Origin: Xiphias gladius
Taxonomy: Eukaryota > Chordata > Actinopteri > Istiophoriformes > Xiphiidae
Direction of reading: 5' to 3'
Length of the DNA stretch: 64,000 bases
NCBI RefSeq assembly: GCF_016859285.1
Contig: NC_053422.1
Location: forward strand, 19,014,501 to 19,078,500
Shown: positions 1 to 12,919 of the stretch, in pieces
Layout of the letters: each line of letters opens with the position of its first letter
Numbering within the stretch: position 1 is the stretch's first letter
Made by a program: the position numbers and the translations under genes
Notes under the pieces: generated by a model
The model's database searches: none
Seen by the model: the letters and a program-made list of their open reading frames with translations, nothing else
What the model was told of the DNA's origin: nothing

Positions 1-2599
1 AGAGTCTGTTGTGCTAAAAGAAGAATCAGTTCTGTCTTCAGCGAAAGAGCAATTTTAGCACTTTATTTTCAACATTTTTACATTTTTTTGCCAATTTAGC
101 TCTATAGTCATGCCAGCATTGTATCCAGAGCGCCTGTGTCATTTCCTTTCCAGTTTCCATGTCCTCAGCTGCTGCCCTTTGGCCTTTACGCATCTTTCTT
201 CCACCGACTATTTCAGAACAAAGTTGCTACGTGAAGTCAAAGAGATGTTCGTTGTTTCTGTGCTAAGGGTGTTGAGCTGTGGCGCGTTCCCTCTCTTGCT
301 GCCGACTTGGATGGGTGCAGGTAATTAGAGAGCAGGTCCTGTTAGTCCAGATCTCCAGGGAGACAGCTGCCATCCGTCCCCGGTTACCATGGAGCAACTT
401 GAAGCTGAGGTCTGCACTGACTCCTCTGCTGTTCGGGACGGATGCCCTTCACTGAGCACATCCAGGCTTCCTTCTTCCCTGCTACCTGAGGTATTACTTC
501 AGGATCACTGATCACTGTCACGAATTCTAACAGTGTGAGAGTGAGATGTACAGGATAACACATCTGTGTTGAGAGTCTATCATGTTTCATGCATTCGCAA
601 ATGAAACAATATCTTATGCATTTCTCTATCTCAAGGATTCAGGTCAAATATGAACGGTTCATCGAGATGCTTCTGTTCTTTACTTCTTGATCTTACAACT
701 ATTACTGTCACTGCCGTTCAAACAGAGGAAATTGTCAGAAATATAAACAGCGTACGTGGAAAAACAATTCTTCTTCATGACTGACTTGCAGCAACAGAGA
801 CGGATTAGGGGCAAAGAGCCAGGCTCCCTCTGTTATCCTATGATTCAGATAAGCTTGTGTTGGCCAGCCCATTTGAAGTCCAACACCAGAAAAAACATAA
901 TTGTGTATTTTCTTAAATGGAAGCAAAGGGACCGAAAATATAAATTTGGAGAATTACTAAATCTTTGTTTTTCTTTAAATAGCAATCTGAGGCTGGTGAT
1001 TGATGAGGTTAATGAACTTGAGTGCCAAGTCAGACAGTGCTGGTCGGGTTTGATTCATTCAAAGTAAACTGATGTGTTTGAATAAAAAATACTCAGAGAA
1101 ATAGAATGGGCCTTGATATACCCATCAAAATAACCACCCATAACTTTCGGCTTTCATCACAGAGTTATGGATGTTGGTGCACAATGTATTTGTGCTTTGC
1201 TCCAATCTATTGCCATAGATGTGGCGGGTTGCCAGTATGTGACGTTTAAACGTAACAGTTCATTCCAGCGCCATTGAAATCTAGCGAACTTGGAATGTGT
1301 TGGATTGGACACTAACCGCTATCTGGAGGCTCACTTCATAGACGGAGTGCATACCAGACATCAAAGACAACTGTCATGGAAGGACGTGAGCCACTGGGAA
1401 CTCTGTAAGCTGATCTCATCTCCGGGACACTTTGAGACATTACAATGTACAGTATGTAGCTAATATGTTCAAACAGGTAAACAACTAGGCCCAGCAACAG
1501 GTAGGGATTACAGCCCTGGAATCTCTGCGTCTCCTTCATCAGTGAGATGAAAGACAAAGCTGTGGGTGCCACAAACACCACAGTTACATAACACTCGCAT
1601 TTGATTTAGAGGGGGGAAACATCAGGGTCAGTTTCACAGACACTTGGTTCACCTTTAACACTTCGACACCACTGAGTGCTTCCACCCATCTGCGCCCCTT
1701 TTCCCGATCTCCACATCCCTCCTCTGCCATCTGGTCAACCAGCATCCACGCCCTTTGTCTCAACCCCTATCTCCTTCTACCTTGAGCTCGTAAGCCGGTA
1801 TTTATCATACTCATTATTTGCCCCCCTCCTTAAAGCTAAGCTTCCCTCCTTCCCATTCCCTCGCCCTCTTTCCCTCTCCCTCGTTCCCTTGTCATGACAT
1901 TGGCCTGTGACACGTGTGGGAAACTTCTGTGGGGCCCCCGCTTTGGACAGGACACTGATATACTGACAGTGCTGGGTGACGGGGCTATTTCTGGAACTCG
2001 TAAATATGAGAACTTCCTTTCCTAAAGTGTATCTAATATCTCAGAGGACTTAACCACAAGGAGCAATACATGGGCGAAAATGCAGCATGTCCATTATCAC
2101 TTCTAGTACAGCTTCTTCTTCTTCTTCTTTTCTTTTTCTGTGTTTGTATCAATGGGATATTATGAGACTGAGCTCCGGACTTTAAGAAACACACAATTAC
2201 TCACACTTATAGGCTGCCTTTATCAATTGTTCTTCTGTCTCTGGGATAGCATTTTCAGGTGCTTCCACAGGCCCAAGTTTTATGGGCAACATCCGGCACA
2301 CAGTTCTAGAGACGTCCAAACTCTCTCCCCCGTTTGGAAGTGGGGAGACAAGACAAGGAGCAAAACGGGGAGGAAATGTTATTGAACTGAAACTTCAGAA
2401 GAGGAAGCTGAGATTGCGATAAGGGAGATCTGGTCTGTGCTGCCAGCCTTTAAGCTGCACACAGTTCAGGCTGGATCGGATGAGTGGCTCTGAGCCACTA
2501 TCCTCCGCAGTTAATGAAAGATGGAGACCGGCTTTCTTGGACTGCATCATAAGCCATACTGAAGATATGGCTGGTTTGGGGAAAAAATGTGACTAATAA

Positions 2600-2815
2600 T
2601 AATAATTAGGGCTGACACAATTGGAAAATTAATTGGCAACAGTTCTGATTATTGGTTAATCTTTTAAAACAATTATCGAGCAAAAATGCTAAACATCTGC
2701 TGATTCCAGCTTCCTGAAATGTGAGTAATGTGCTGCTTTTCTCTGTTTTACATCACTGCAAATGGAAACTCTTTGGCTTTGGGGTGTGGTTGGATAAAAG
2801 AAGTTATTCAAAGAA
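2600..2815 (+). repeat. Interspersed repeat, family A (copy 1)
   Basis: It begins at 'gggctgacacaattgg' and contains 'gagcaaaaatgctaaacat' and 'gctgcttttctctgtttta'. Related, diverged sequence occurs in the same orientation at about 12,920-13,230, 24,790-25,085 and 35,215-35,570, always with alternating 'attaat'/'gataat' ends. From memory this matches a very abundant teleost repeat that also carries 'attagttgcagcc'. I do not assign a Repbase name. Confidence 0.6.
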
Positions 2816-2827
2816 GTCGCCTTAACA

Positions 2828-2874
2828 ATATTATTATTATTATTATTATTATTATTGTTGTTGTTGTTATTATT
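2828..2874. repeat. (TTA)n/(TTG)n trinucleotide microsatellite
   Basis: Uninterrupted ATT units followed by a run of GTT units and more ATT. It produces artefactual poly-Asn or poly-Ile open frames. Confidence 0.9.
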
Positions 2875-3298
2875 AATCGTAATAATTCCTGGATCACTAA
2901 GGATATTGCTCAATATTAAAAAAATTATCCTCAGCCACAATGAGAAGAAAGGCTGAACAACAGCCATGACCTGTTCATAAAATTTAAATTAAGATTAAAA
3001 ATGTATGGCAACTACTTTGACACTTACAGACTCCCTGTCAGTAAAGATAATTAATAGATGATATAATGTCCAGTTAATATTACTGATAAAATGATTGTGT
3101 CTCATTTTCTTTCTCTCTTGTCTTTCTCTCTCTCTCTTTTGTCACAGAGACACAAAAACACACACTTGCACACTTACATACACACACATGCACGCAGTCA
3201 AGCAGTCTTGAATAATTAAGATGGCGCTGAATGTTTCACTGCCTCCCTTTATGCCACCCAAGAGCTTCATCACATGTGAGGGAAATGGCCAAGGTCAT

Positions 3299-3317
3299 AC
3301 TCTCTCTCTCTCTCACA

Positions 3318-3355
<38 letters not shown>
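3299..3355. repeat. (TC)n(AC)n compound microsatellite
   Basis: About seven TC units are followed by about 18 AC units. Confidence 0.95.
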
Positions 3356-3357
<2 letters not shown>

Positions 3358-5567
3358 ACGCATCCTTATTTAACTTTCCATACATTCAGAAATACATCGC
3401 GAATACTTTATGCAACATGGGACAAACTGAGCAAGATGTAATCTGAAAACAACAGATGAAGCAGTCATGATGATGGATGCTTGTGTAACAGACCAACTGA
3501 AATTCTATACACTGGTTTTCTCTGCGACTACTCTGCTCTCCACTCTCATCCTCCCTGAAAACATTCAGTCTCTCTGACGGTATCGGGTCTTCTGCTGACA
3601 TCGCGGCTGAAGATGCGAGTGCCAAACAACGCTGATACACAGCTCTTACATATAGTTTATTAGCCGCCAGTGTTCCTCTAGGACAGGTCTTGCTGTAGCT
3701 TCAAGTAAAGGGACGGAGTTTAGCTGACATTACACAACCGCACCTGCTGCTTCAGGCAACACGACGTAGGCAACCACTTTCACTGGACCACAGAGTTAAC
3801 ATACACTGTTACATTTGGACAATGGATGTTTAAATAGAAACAATGTTTACTGCTTTATACAGTGACCTAATACAGGGCGAACAAATGATGGAAGATGTAT
3901 TTTAGCTTGGCTAAGGTAATCCAATGAACTCATCCTTTTACTTGCCAAAGTGAGATCACAAAGGGCCGAGCTCTCTATTGGCCCTCCCCCACTTTGGGGT
4001 GTCATGGTAATATAGTGGCTCCACCTAGTGAAGGATATTGGTATGTATGAAAAGAATGACTTTCAATGGGTCAGTCATCATGCATTTAAAAGATTAAGTG
4101 AAAAAAAAAAAAAAAAGCTCAATACAAATAGAGATTATTTTAGACTCATCAAGGCACAGGTCTATCTTATTTTAAACATATGTTACTGATATGCTACTAC
4201 AGCGCCCTGAATCCTTACTAGATCCAGGGTCTGAAATGAGATTTTCCCCTTGAGAAGCTATAATGTATCACATTAAATGTGTTGTTTTATTTGTTGTTGA
4301 ACATAATGCACTGTTGCTATCATAAGCGGCTCACAGTAAGAGCATGGCAGCATTCAAGCAAAAGAAGTGTTCGTACCATCTGAAAACTAGAAAACTGTTT
4401 TTTTTGGTTTTTTTTCAACCACAGTGCACCACTATTTCTATTGATTTCTAAGTTGGCGGATTGAGTATTTGTCAGAAAAAGAATAGCATAACTTAATAAT
4501 GAACGAGGACAATCATGTTAAAGTATAAGTGTACCAATACATAGATGGCAAGGGACTGTCCAAAGGTTTGATAGAATTTTCTTTTCTTTTCTTCTAGATT
4601 ACACTGGTCCTTGTGAATTTCTTTTTCTTTTTCTCACAACCATTTTGTCTTTTTTTCCCATCACCCCACAGGAGCCTGGGAAAGCTATGACATCACCAGA
4701 GGCCTCTGTGAACCTCTCTCAGCCACACGGGGCTCAGTGCAGCAGCAAATGAGTGAAAGGCATTTCCTGTCTGTCTAAAACAACAAATAACAAAGTTTAA
4801 TTAATATAAGCTGTGGTGCGACTCTACAGAAACTGGTTCAGGAACGGATTTTTGAGCAATAAAATGGTGCTCAACGACTGAACCAAAAGTAAAATTTGAT
4901 ACCAGTAGTTATTAGTTACATTTTTACATTTGCAGTTGCACTGTTCATTCATTTGACCCTGCTCAACTTAATACGACCTGCACTTTACTGTGGTTGTACT
5001 TGTTTTGTGTCATTATTGTATTATTATTGTTATTGTATTGTTGTTTTCATCGTATTTGTTTTTATTGTGTAAACCGTAGCACTGACCAAATGCATATCAC
5101 ATACGGAGAGAGTGACAAACAGATGGAGGTGGAGTTCACCACTAGAGCCACAATAAAGTTATAAATCGGCATCAATCTGTAAAAGTTATGGCCAATTATC
5201 TTATTAGTCTGCCCCCTTTTAGTAAATTGTTTAGCCCTGGGAAGGACTCTGACAGAGGTCAGTAAAATTATAATAATGATGTCATTAATAACATTGTAAA
5301 GGGTTCATGTAATAACAGCACTATTTCTAACACTTCGCTGCAGTCATAGTGAGGTTAGAGCAACCACCGACCAATAATAATGTTATTAATCTATTTTCAT
5401 GCCATTAACTGGGTCTTGCTGTGATGTCTCAAGTACCCCCCCAGCTTTTCAGTCTGAGGGTGTATCAGCCAGATGCACCCTCGGACCGGCCTATTGTACT
5501 GTAACAGCTCCAATTCACATGCTGTGCGGTCAAGTCACTGGGGCAACAGCAGGTGTGAACCACTCAC

Positions 5568-5676
5568 CCTCGCTGGCGCGGTCAAGTCTCTCCTCGCCGT
5601 TGGAAAGGGGCAACTTGCACAAACCAGAGGGAACGCACGGGTTCGAGGACTGGTCGTTTCCCATGGTGTTTCCCAT
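5568..5676 (-). CDS. Candidate first coding exon of an unidentified N-myristoylated protein (partial gene)
   Basis: On the minus strand an ATG at 5674-5676 opens a frame that reads MGNT and then a second Met, MGNDQSSNPC..., and runs 36 codons plus one base to a good splice donor (AGG|GTGAGT, GT at 5567-5566). The second ATG (5662-5664) has a strong Kozak context (ACCATGG). Its start MGNDQS fits the MGxxxS N-myristoylation consensus, and a nearby Cys could be palmitoylated. The exon lies in a CpG-rich block that looks like a promoter. Transcription would run leftwards, so the rest of the gene is outside the window or in unrecognised exons. I do not recognise the protein. Human NEURL1B, a neighbour of DUSP1, also starts MGNT, but the rest of this exon does not resemble what I remember of it and the orientation differs. 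Treat this as a prediction. Confidence 0.45.
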
Positions 5677-6335
5677 GCAAAACGTCTCCGCTCAAAAAGT
5701 TAACCGGCGAGTTCAGCGAAGGCTGCTTTGGTAGCTGGTCTCTTTCTCAGCGTCGCAGGAGTCCTGGGGGGGACTTCCTGCAGTCGGGGTGGTTTAGTAA
5801 GAGGACCGAGTCCCGCCTGAAATTTGAAGATGTGTCAACACGAACACGTGGCCATTGTTATCTTTTTGTTCCGTCCAATAAAATTCAGACCTGACGAGGG
5901 AAGGATGCAGGCACGTGGGGAAGTCGAGTGTGTGTGCGTGTGTGTGTGTGTGTGTGGGTGCTTAATCCACACCTCGGACCGTTAAAATATACACATGGCA
6001 TGGGAAGGAAAGGCTGGTGACGTTTTGTTACAGCAGTTGCCTAAAACAAAAAAAAACAAGGGCGTGCGCGGTAACGTTTCCTGTGCTCGAGGGGCTGAGC
6101 GCGAACCGGCAGCTCCGACGTTTGGTGAGGAAAAGCCTCGTTATCTGCCCTCAACGCATTAAGCTCCGTCAGAAAGCACATTGAAAGCAAAGGCATCGAA
6201 TGGATGTTCCTTCGATAAGCTGTAGCTCGCCATCTCCGTGGTCAGCATCTTAAAAAGGGAGCAGTAAATAATGAAATGAACGACGGCTGAATTCCGTTTA
6301 GCTTCTTCGGTGCCGGGGTCCTGGTGCTGTGCATC
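5677..6335 (-). promoter_or_regulatory. CpG-rich presumed promoter / 5'UTR
   Basis: Base composition changes sharply here to GC- and CpG-rich compared with the AT-rich flanks. The block contains two CACGTG E-boxes (in 'aacacgtggcc' and 'gcacgtgggg'), a CCAAT pentamer near 5873 and a TG tract (5929-5957). It sits directly upstream, on the minus strand, of the candidate first exon at 5568-5676. This is inference from composition and position. Confidence 0.4.
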
Positions 6336-6336
6336 A

Positions 6337-6740
6337 GTGATGGAAGAATTGTCCAGATACTTTACTTAAGTAACCGCGGCAATACCTCTATCGGTCTTTC
6401 AGCAGAAGTACCTGGTTCACAATGTTACTTGAGTAAAAGTGCAAAATGTACTTAAAATATCAAAAGTGAGAGTACATTTTATGAAGAAGGGGCCTTCATC
6501 AGTGTTGAGATTATAACAGCTCATGAATATTTTGTTTTTTATTAGCAAAATTTTAATGTTGTAGCTGGTCAAGGTGAAGCTGATTTGAACTACTTAGTAG
6601 CAGTTAAACATACAATACAATATTTCACTCTGAAATGTCGTGGAGTGTAAAGCACGAAATAGCACAAAATAAGAGTACCTCAAAGTTGAGCCTAAGTACA
6701 GTATCTGAGTAGATGTGTTTAGTTACGTTCCACCAGTGCT
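6337..6740. repeat. Interspersed repeat with inverted ends, family D (copy 1)
   Basis: The left end reads 'gatggaagaattgtccag' with 'tactttacttaagtaa', and the right end reads 'agttacgttccaccagtgc'. Read in opposite directions, both ends are variants of a 'ccacca...aagtaactaagta' motif. From memory this is a common non-autonomous repeat of teleosts. A second fragment lies at about 47,610-47,760. Confidence 0.6.
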
Positions 6741-7047
6741 TTGCATACTTGCTCACTGTCACACTGTCACAGACACTTGAATACAACGGAGCTGTCGTTG
6801 ATGTTACACCACCTGCGCCTGTCCTACGCCAACAAGTCATAACGTCTGCTGTGAGGAAGGCCGACTGTTTTAATTGAGTCTGACGGCAGATTGCAAATAT
6901 CCCCCCCGAAAACAATTTGTTGTCAGAATTAAAGAGGTCGTTTTTAGACATTTTGACTTGTCATAGCACGGGTGTAAATTATAGATACAATGATGTGTGT
7001 GTTCCAGTAAGCCACGAGTGTGAAGCCACAATAGCATGGCCCTCCAG

Positions 7048-7082
7048 CTGATAATGCCTGCACGGAATGCAGGCATTATCAG
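7048..7082. repeat. Perfect 15-bp inverted repeat with a 5-nt loop
   Basis: The left arm 'ctgataatgcctgca' (7048-7062) is the exact reverse complement of 7068-7082, with 'cggaa' between them. It could form a hairpin in DNA or RNA. No coding or transposon context explains it. Confidence 0.9.
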
Positions 7083-10000
7083 TGTTATAAATAACACCTG
7101 TGAAATGTGAAAAATGGTCTACCGGTCATTACACTACAACTTTTAACCTCAATGCAAGGGTTTATTGTTATCACCATTTGAAGCTGAATTATAGCTTACT
7201 TCTTTTTTCTTATTTTAAACTTAATAGATCAATACTGAAGTTAAAACATTTTTATCATTAACTTCTTTTGTCATACGTCATTGTGTATAGATTACTGCTT
7301 GCAGCCCCTCCATCAGCAGTGTTATTCATTAACAATACTGGTCAAAAGTCAACAGTTTGAATCAGAGTCACTCGGGTTTGACCAATAGCAGTCTATCCAG
7401 TCCGTATTCATCCAGCTCAGCTCAGCAGTTTTCATCTATTGAACTTTAGTTTAAATGTGAATAGCTGATGTGAAGACACACTATTAGCAGAGGGAGCATG
7501 GGGTTAATTGAGCATCCCCTGGTTCCTCTCCTGAAATGCGTGTCTGCGTTTGACTACAGGCTGCTGATTTTTCTGCTTCCACGCTGATCATTTCACAACC
7601 TCTTCAGCCTCAATGAGGATATCGAGAATTGGGCCTCCTGGGTTTCTGGTCACACGGGGTGATGAAATATGAAATCAATTTGAAAAACTGCACTGCTGTG
7701 TTGCTGCCTGAGTGAAACAGCCTAAATGCTTCTAAATGTTAAAATGATTTTTTGTGCAAAGCTGCACTTTTAATTCATTTCAATTATGGAATCCAGTTTG
7801 TTATTGTTCTTTTTTATTGGTAACAAACAATGTCTTCCATAAGATGGCGCTCACACCCAACGTACTTGGAAGGAGACGTTGCTCCTTTCAGGAGATCTAT
7901 CCAAATGTGATGCGCTCTACTGAACCTGTGTTCAACACACGTTTGATCCATTCACTTCAGCCTGCTGTTACAGGTTAGTTCCTGAGACTCCACTCTGCAA
8001 CTGTAGTTCCCGACACATCACTGCTAAACTAGGCTTACCGAGCTCAGCACTGATACAGTGCACAGATTTACATTTCATGAATCTTACGTATTTAAAGAGA
8101 TCTTCTCTTTTGTGTATTTGGCACGAGTCACTACAGCAAAACTTAACCAGTTCGTTAAAATGATCATGAAACAGACAGGAGACAAACCGGTTAAAGAATG
8201 ATTTGACTGGTACACTTAATAGGACAAGTTCAAGTCAAGACTGAACATTAACAGAAAAATAATGTTCTACATTTTCACACAAGAACATGTTGCGTCAAAT
8301 GATTGAAGTAAAAATAGAGGATGAAGTCTGATTACAAAACATGCAGCTTATGCAAGGCGCCAGCGTACAGGAACATGTGATATACAGATTTGTGAACTTG
8401 CAGGAAATACGCAGTACTGACAATACACACACATCACACACATGTTGTCTGTAGAACCGGGAAAGCTGCTGCTTGTTGCTGTGCCCAGAGCTTGGTCGTC
8501 ACCAATACAAGAGGAAGATGACCTTCCTTGATGAAGACCGACACGTTTTCTTCAACAGCTTCTCGACAAACATCCTTCCTCTTACCACACGAGAAAAATA
8601 TTTCGCTATTAAGCTGTTGCAGCTCCCTTCACTATATCCGTCAGTCTTTTTAAAGCTTTTTTTCATAAAGAACGGCGGTACTGTTGCAAGCGTCAACAGT
8701 GAGACCATATCAGTAGTAATCATTCTCAGTCATGTGGGATCTGCTGCAGCTTGTAAGCCAACCTTTGTATCCATGCAAACTGAAAAGGGTCAGGGTTTAG
8801 AGTCAGGGTGTCCCATGCTTGCTTTTGCCCAGGGCCCTCAAATGATTTATGAGGGATTCATGCTTCTGATATTACTGTGTTATTTTATCCCCGAATGGAG
8901 AGGGTTCTTCAGCGTGTTTGCTGTTGTCGTCGCTGTCAACAATTTCTGTCTGCATCGTAAACGTGTCGTTTCCGCCTTGGGTTTGACCACAGCAAAGATA
9001 GCGTTCGGGTTTTGTGATAGCAGTCAGTGATGGATTCAGGTCACAGTTAACTGATGAAACCCAGATAAACTTGCCTTGTTTGCTGAATGGGTCTGCAAGG
9101 ATGCCCTCATTGTAGCCAAACTAATATTTTAGTAACCTACACCCTCTTCTTGTTTAAAGATATTACTACGGAGGTTATACATTTTAGAAGCCAAACACAT
9201 CTGCCGGCAGCTATGTGATTTCTATCTGCTCATATACCGTATATGTTCTTTGGATGTGACATCATCTGCAGAGTGCAGTCAGTGTAGACGACAGGATGCC
9301 AGACATTCCTTGAATATTCTACACAGGATCTCACTTCTGCTTGTGAACACAACCCCGCACCTCCACTGAGTGGAAAAATACCGGCTCTCTTCAGAGTCAC
9401 TGGGGGTGAATGAGGCTCTAGGGGGATTGATAGGTGTCTTACTTCTGGCTGTCATTCAAATATCAGATGCTTTTTATGATTATGAGTAATTAAAAGTTGT
9501 CACTTCTACACATTTGCCTGTTTTTCTTTTTTGAATTTTTTACTTTACAGCATGGGGTTGGAGAATTGACGGCCCCCTTTTTATACCGAGGTGCAGCAGA
9601 GCTCTCTTATCTGGACAGGAGGAACTACCACGAACATCATATAACATTTTTAGAGAAGCCGGAGATGAAAGGACTGGTCCACCAGCAGTGCCCGCCTTTA
9701 GAGCAAACATACCGTAGTTTCTCTTCCACAATCGTCTGACATTCTAGACCGGGTTGTTAAAGGAAGGGGAGCCATGCTGGCAAGGAAAAAGCCATTTCTC
9801 TGCAGCCATACGTAATGCCCTGACATTCCTTGGACTATACAAGTGTTTGGCGATCATGTCATAGATCTGACCTTATCTCGGCTCCTCTCACGCAACAGCG
9901 GCTTGTGTGGCTTGCTTGCAGGGTATTTGCTGGAGCTCTGCTCTGGAATGTCACGAATACAGGCTGTTTGGTAGAGACATGGTGTCTTTATGAGCAGTGG

Positions 10001-10446
10001 GGGCAAGAGCATAGGATCTTATCATACAAGTCAGCATCTCTGTCTTTCTTTTTTGCACTTTTTTACCTTTTATACGTGACAACTGCGACATTGCCGGGCT
10101 TTGTATACCCGTTGAAAGTTTGTAAAGCAGTTTTTGGCTCTGACACATTGGCCTCTTTAACAAGAAAGTTTGACTCTGTTAGCAACAATGCCCACTAGAG
10201 ATTTGGCATCTGGCACAACAGAATCCATGTGTGTGTCTGGGTACACTCTGTGTTTATGTAAGCGTTAGAACAAGCCACTACAATGCTTCAGCCACGGGAT
10301 GTTACAAAGGCCTCCCCGTCACAGTCATATAATCCTCTTACAGATTTACCGCAGGTGAGTAATGATATCAATCTGCCATGACATCAATGTGCGGACTAAA
10401 TCTTCTCCCCCAGAATATTGTGTGTGAGAAAGGGTGTGTGTGTTTC

Positions 10447-10484
10447 TGTGTGTGTGTGTGTGTGTGTAGGAGAGAGAGAGAGAG
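10447..10484. repeat. (TG)n(AG)n microsatellite
   Basis: About 11 TG units followed by about 8 AG units. Confidence 0.95.
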
Positions 10485-10751
10485 GGAGAACTCGATCCTG
10501 TTTCAAGGTACAATGAAGTGTGAGAGGTGTAATCACTCAGAAACCTCCAGTAATCAGACCACCAGTCCCATTCCCACACCACACAGGAAGTGAGGCTAAA
10601 TTATATAGTTGTGTGGTCGTGTTCAAGACAATTCCCCTCCTCAGACACTTGAGACAGGAACTCGCTGCGAGTTTTGATATACCTGCTGACAATTGACTCG
10701 TCAGGTTTCTATGACTAACATGTAGAAAACTCTGTCCTGATCATAATTACG

Positions 10752-10795
10752 CATCACAGGACCATCACAGGACCATCACGGGACCATCACAGGAT
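10752..10795. repeat. Four-copy 11-bp tandem repeat
   Basis: The unit is 'catcacaggac', four copies head to tail. The third copy has a g for a, and the last copy ends in t. Confidence 0.9.
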
Positions 10796-12919
10796 CTGTA
10801 GTTGGTTTGCCTGAGATAATTTAACATCTTGTGTTTCTACCACACATTTTGTTTGATGATATTAAAACAACATGGATCCGGCTGAAAAAAAAAAGGCTAT
10901 TGTTTTCCTTTTCAGTAACGCTAGACAAATGTGTACTTTGTGATCAAGCAAAACCATCTGTAGAGCAAACTGTTAACCTTCTGGCAACAATTGGTACCAT
11001 TCTACAACAAGGGGATTAGACAATGTCACAAAAATCCTGTTTTGAAATGATATACAACATTGCCCAATGATTCCCAATACATTGATCAAGTGTTATGGCA
11101 CTGCTGTGACAATTAACCTGTAATATTCTACCATAAATGTGACTCCGTTTCTGGAGTAGGCCCCTATGGCGTAAGCACCTTAGCATCCCAGCTGAGAGGT
11201 AGAATAGAGCATCGAATGGTGCATAGAGCTGGAGACGAGGGTGTAGTGGTGGACTACTAACAAACCTTTCACATTACTGGGAGAAATATCTGATTCCATG
11301 AGAATATCAAAAATCTTGCTTGACGGAACTTGAGGTCCAAATACGAAAAGGACTTTAACCAAGTTGATTATTCTGTGTGTGTGTGTGTGTGTGACAGAAT
11401 TCAATGCAAGCATTGCCACTCGTTCGTTAAAGAAGTTGGTATGTTACATAACTGGTGTGAAAGGGACATGAAACTAACCGACCACGAAAAGGTCCCACAG
11501 ATTTCATCCAGACTACACGATGTAAAAGGGAGGGGATGGGGCTCTGTCTCTTCCTGTCATGGCAGCGGTGTCTGACACGTTACATAATCATTGTTTCTTT
11601 AAGACTGTGTTAATTAAAATGACTTTGAAGTTGTGTCAGAGCTTAGCTGCTAAATGGAACAGCCAATTAACAACAAGGTGTAACTGGCAAACGATGTTAT
11701 GGTTAATACTGTCTCACAGTTAATGACTGAAAATGTGAGGATATGATAAGAAATAAGGGCTAAAGACTATCAGACTTGAGTTTGAACTTTGCTCTTTACA
11801 TGTATCCGTCAAGATTAAGCCTCCAGCCTCGTTTTGTGTCCACCTTAGCATTGTCTTACACCACATACAGATTGTTTCAAACAAACACTTGAAATCACAA
11901 TGCTTTAATGTCCCTGACCTGGCAGTTGACTGAGGGCTTTTTTTTTTTTCCCTCCACAGCACCCTCATCGGATTATAAAAGATGCCTAATGACTTTCACA
12001 CGCATACAAACACAAACACACACTCCTGCCGGCCTCCCTCCTGACAACAGGAAATCTAAAGACAAAAAAGACGGGTTGGCTGGTGGGGGGAAGGGTGGGC
12101 TTGGGGGGGGGGTTGCACATATGTCACCAAAACCACAGCTTCTCTGAGGAAGCTGGTGAGGTAATGAATGAGCCTTTCATCACAGAGGCATCGTGCCTAG
12201 AGATCTTTTCTTTCAGAGACAAACATTTGCATTGTTGTCAGACAAGATGTGGATGTCAGGAAAACTAATAAATTTTGTCATTTATAGCGAAAGTGTTCTC
12301 AGAACTTCTGGTATTCTCCCCCTAAAAAAAACCTTTGCTTTTTGTAGTGAAGGCCTTGGGATATCATCGTGATCTTCTCTAGAGGACGGTTTTTTTCTCT
12401 TTTTTCTCACACCCCACCACGGGTCACATCCAATGTTTTGGCTAATTTGCAACCCAAACATATTCCTTTCCCTTTCATGGCCGTCTCCGTCCCCACGTCC
12501 CCATTGGTGTGAGAGGAAGGGGACACAAGGCTTGTGCTTGACTGAGCCCTGAAAGCTCTTTAGTTGTCACACTTTTCCCAAACGCCTTGCAGCTGCTCCT
12601 ATTGTGGCCACGGAGGGAGGGCTCCTTAGCTGATTCTTTGGGCCTCCTGCTGTTGCTCCGGCCTCAAATGGGTTCATAGAGAGGGAGTGTGGTCTGAACA
12701 ATGTCCTGACGCTATGACATCATGCTTCTTATGCGGGTAAAAGCCTTATGCAGATATATGATAGGATTCCTTCGCATGGAACAAAAGAATGTTCAGACAT
12801 GCCAGAAGGTCAAATGTTTTTCTTCTGCTCATTTTAATCTTTATAAGCATCAAAATAAATAAATAAACACGTATTTTTTAATATTTATAAATGTATAAAT
12901 ATGTTTGAGATTAAACTAG

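Larger units (their letters stand above)
1..5567. other. Left intergenic or intronic region, no recognised exon
   Basis: I see no exon that I can support here. The sequence is AT-rich, with a TTA/TTG trinucleotide tract (about 2828-2874), a TC/AC tract (about 3300-3355) and an interspersed repeat (about 2600-2815). Open frames in this stretch are short, lack recognisable domains and overlap low-complexity sequence. If the minus-strand first exon at 5568-5676 is real, this stretch is its first intron, because transcription would run leftwards out of the window. Confidence 0.5.

Noticed and set aside
3299..3355. CRISPR-like or tandem array
   Set aside because: Plain dinucleotide microsatellite. 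No spaced direct repeats of CRISPR type exist anywhere in this eukaryotic window.
5399..5734. Plus-strand frame of 111 codons in the CpG-rich block
   Set aside because: No recognised domain. The same DNA gives a better supported minus-strand exon with a Kozak start and a splice donor.
9830..10198. Plus-strand frame of 122 codons with a hydrophobic segment
   Set aside because: No family resemblance and no promoter or splice evidence. The length is within chance for this window.
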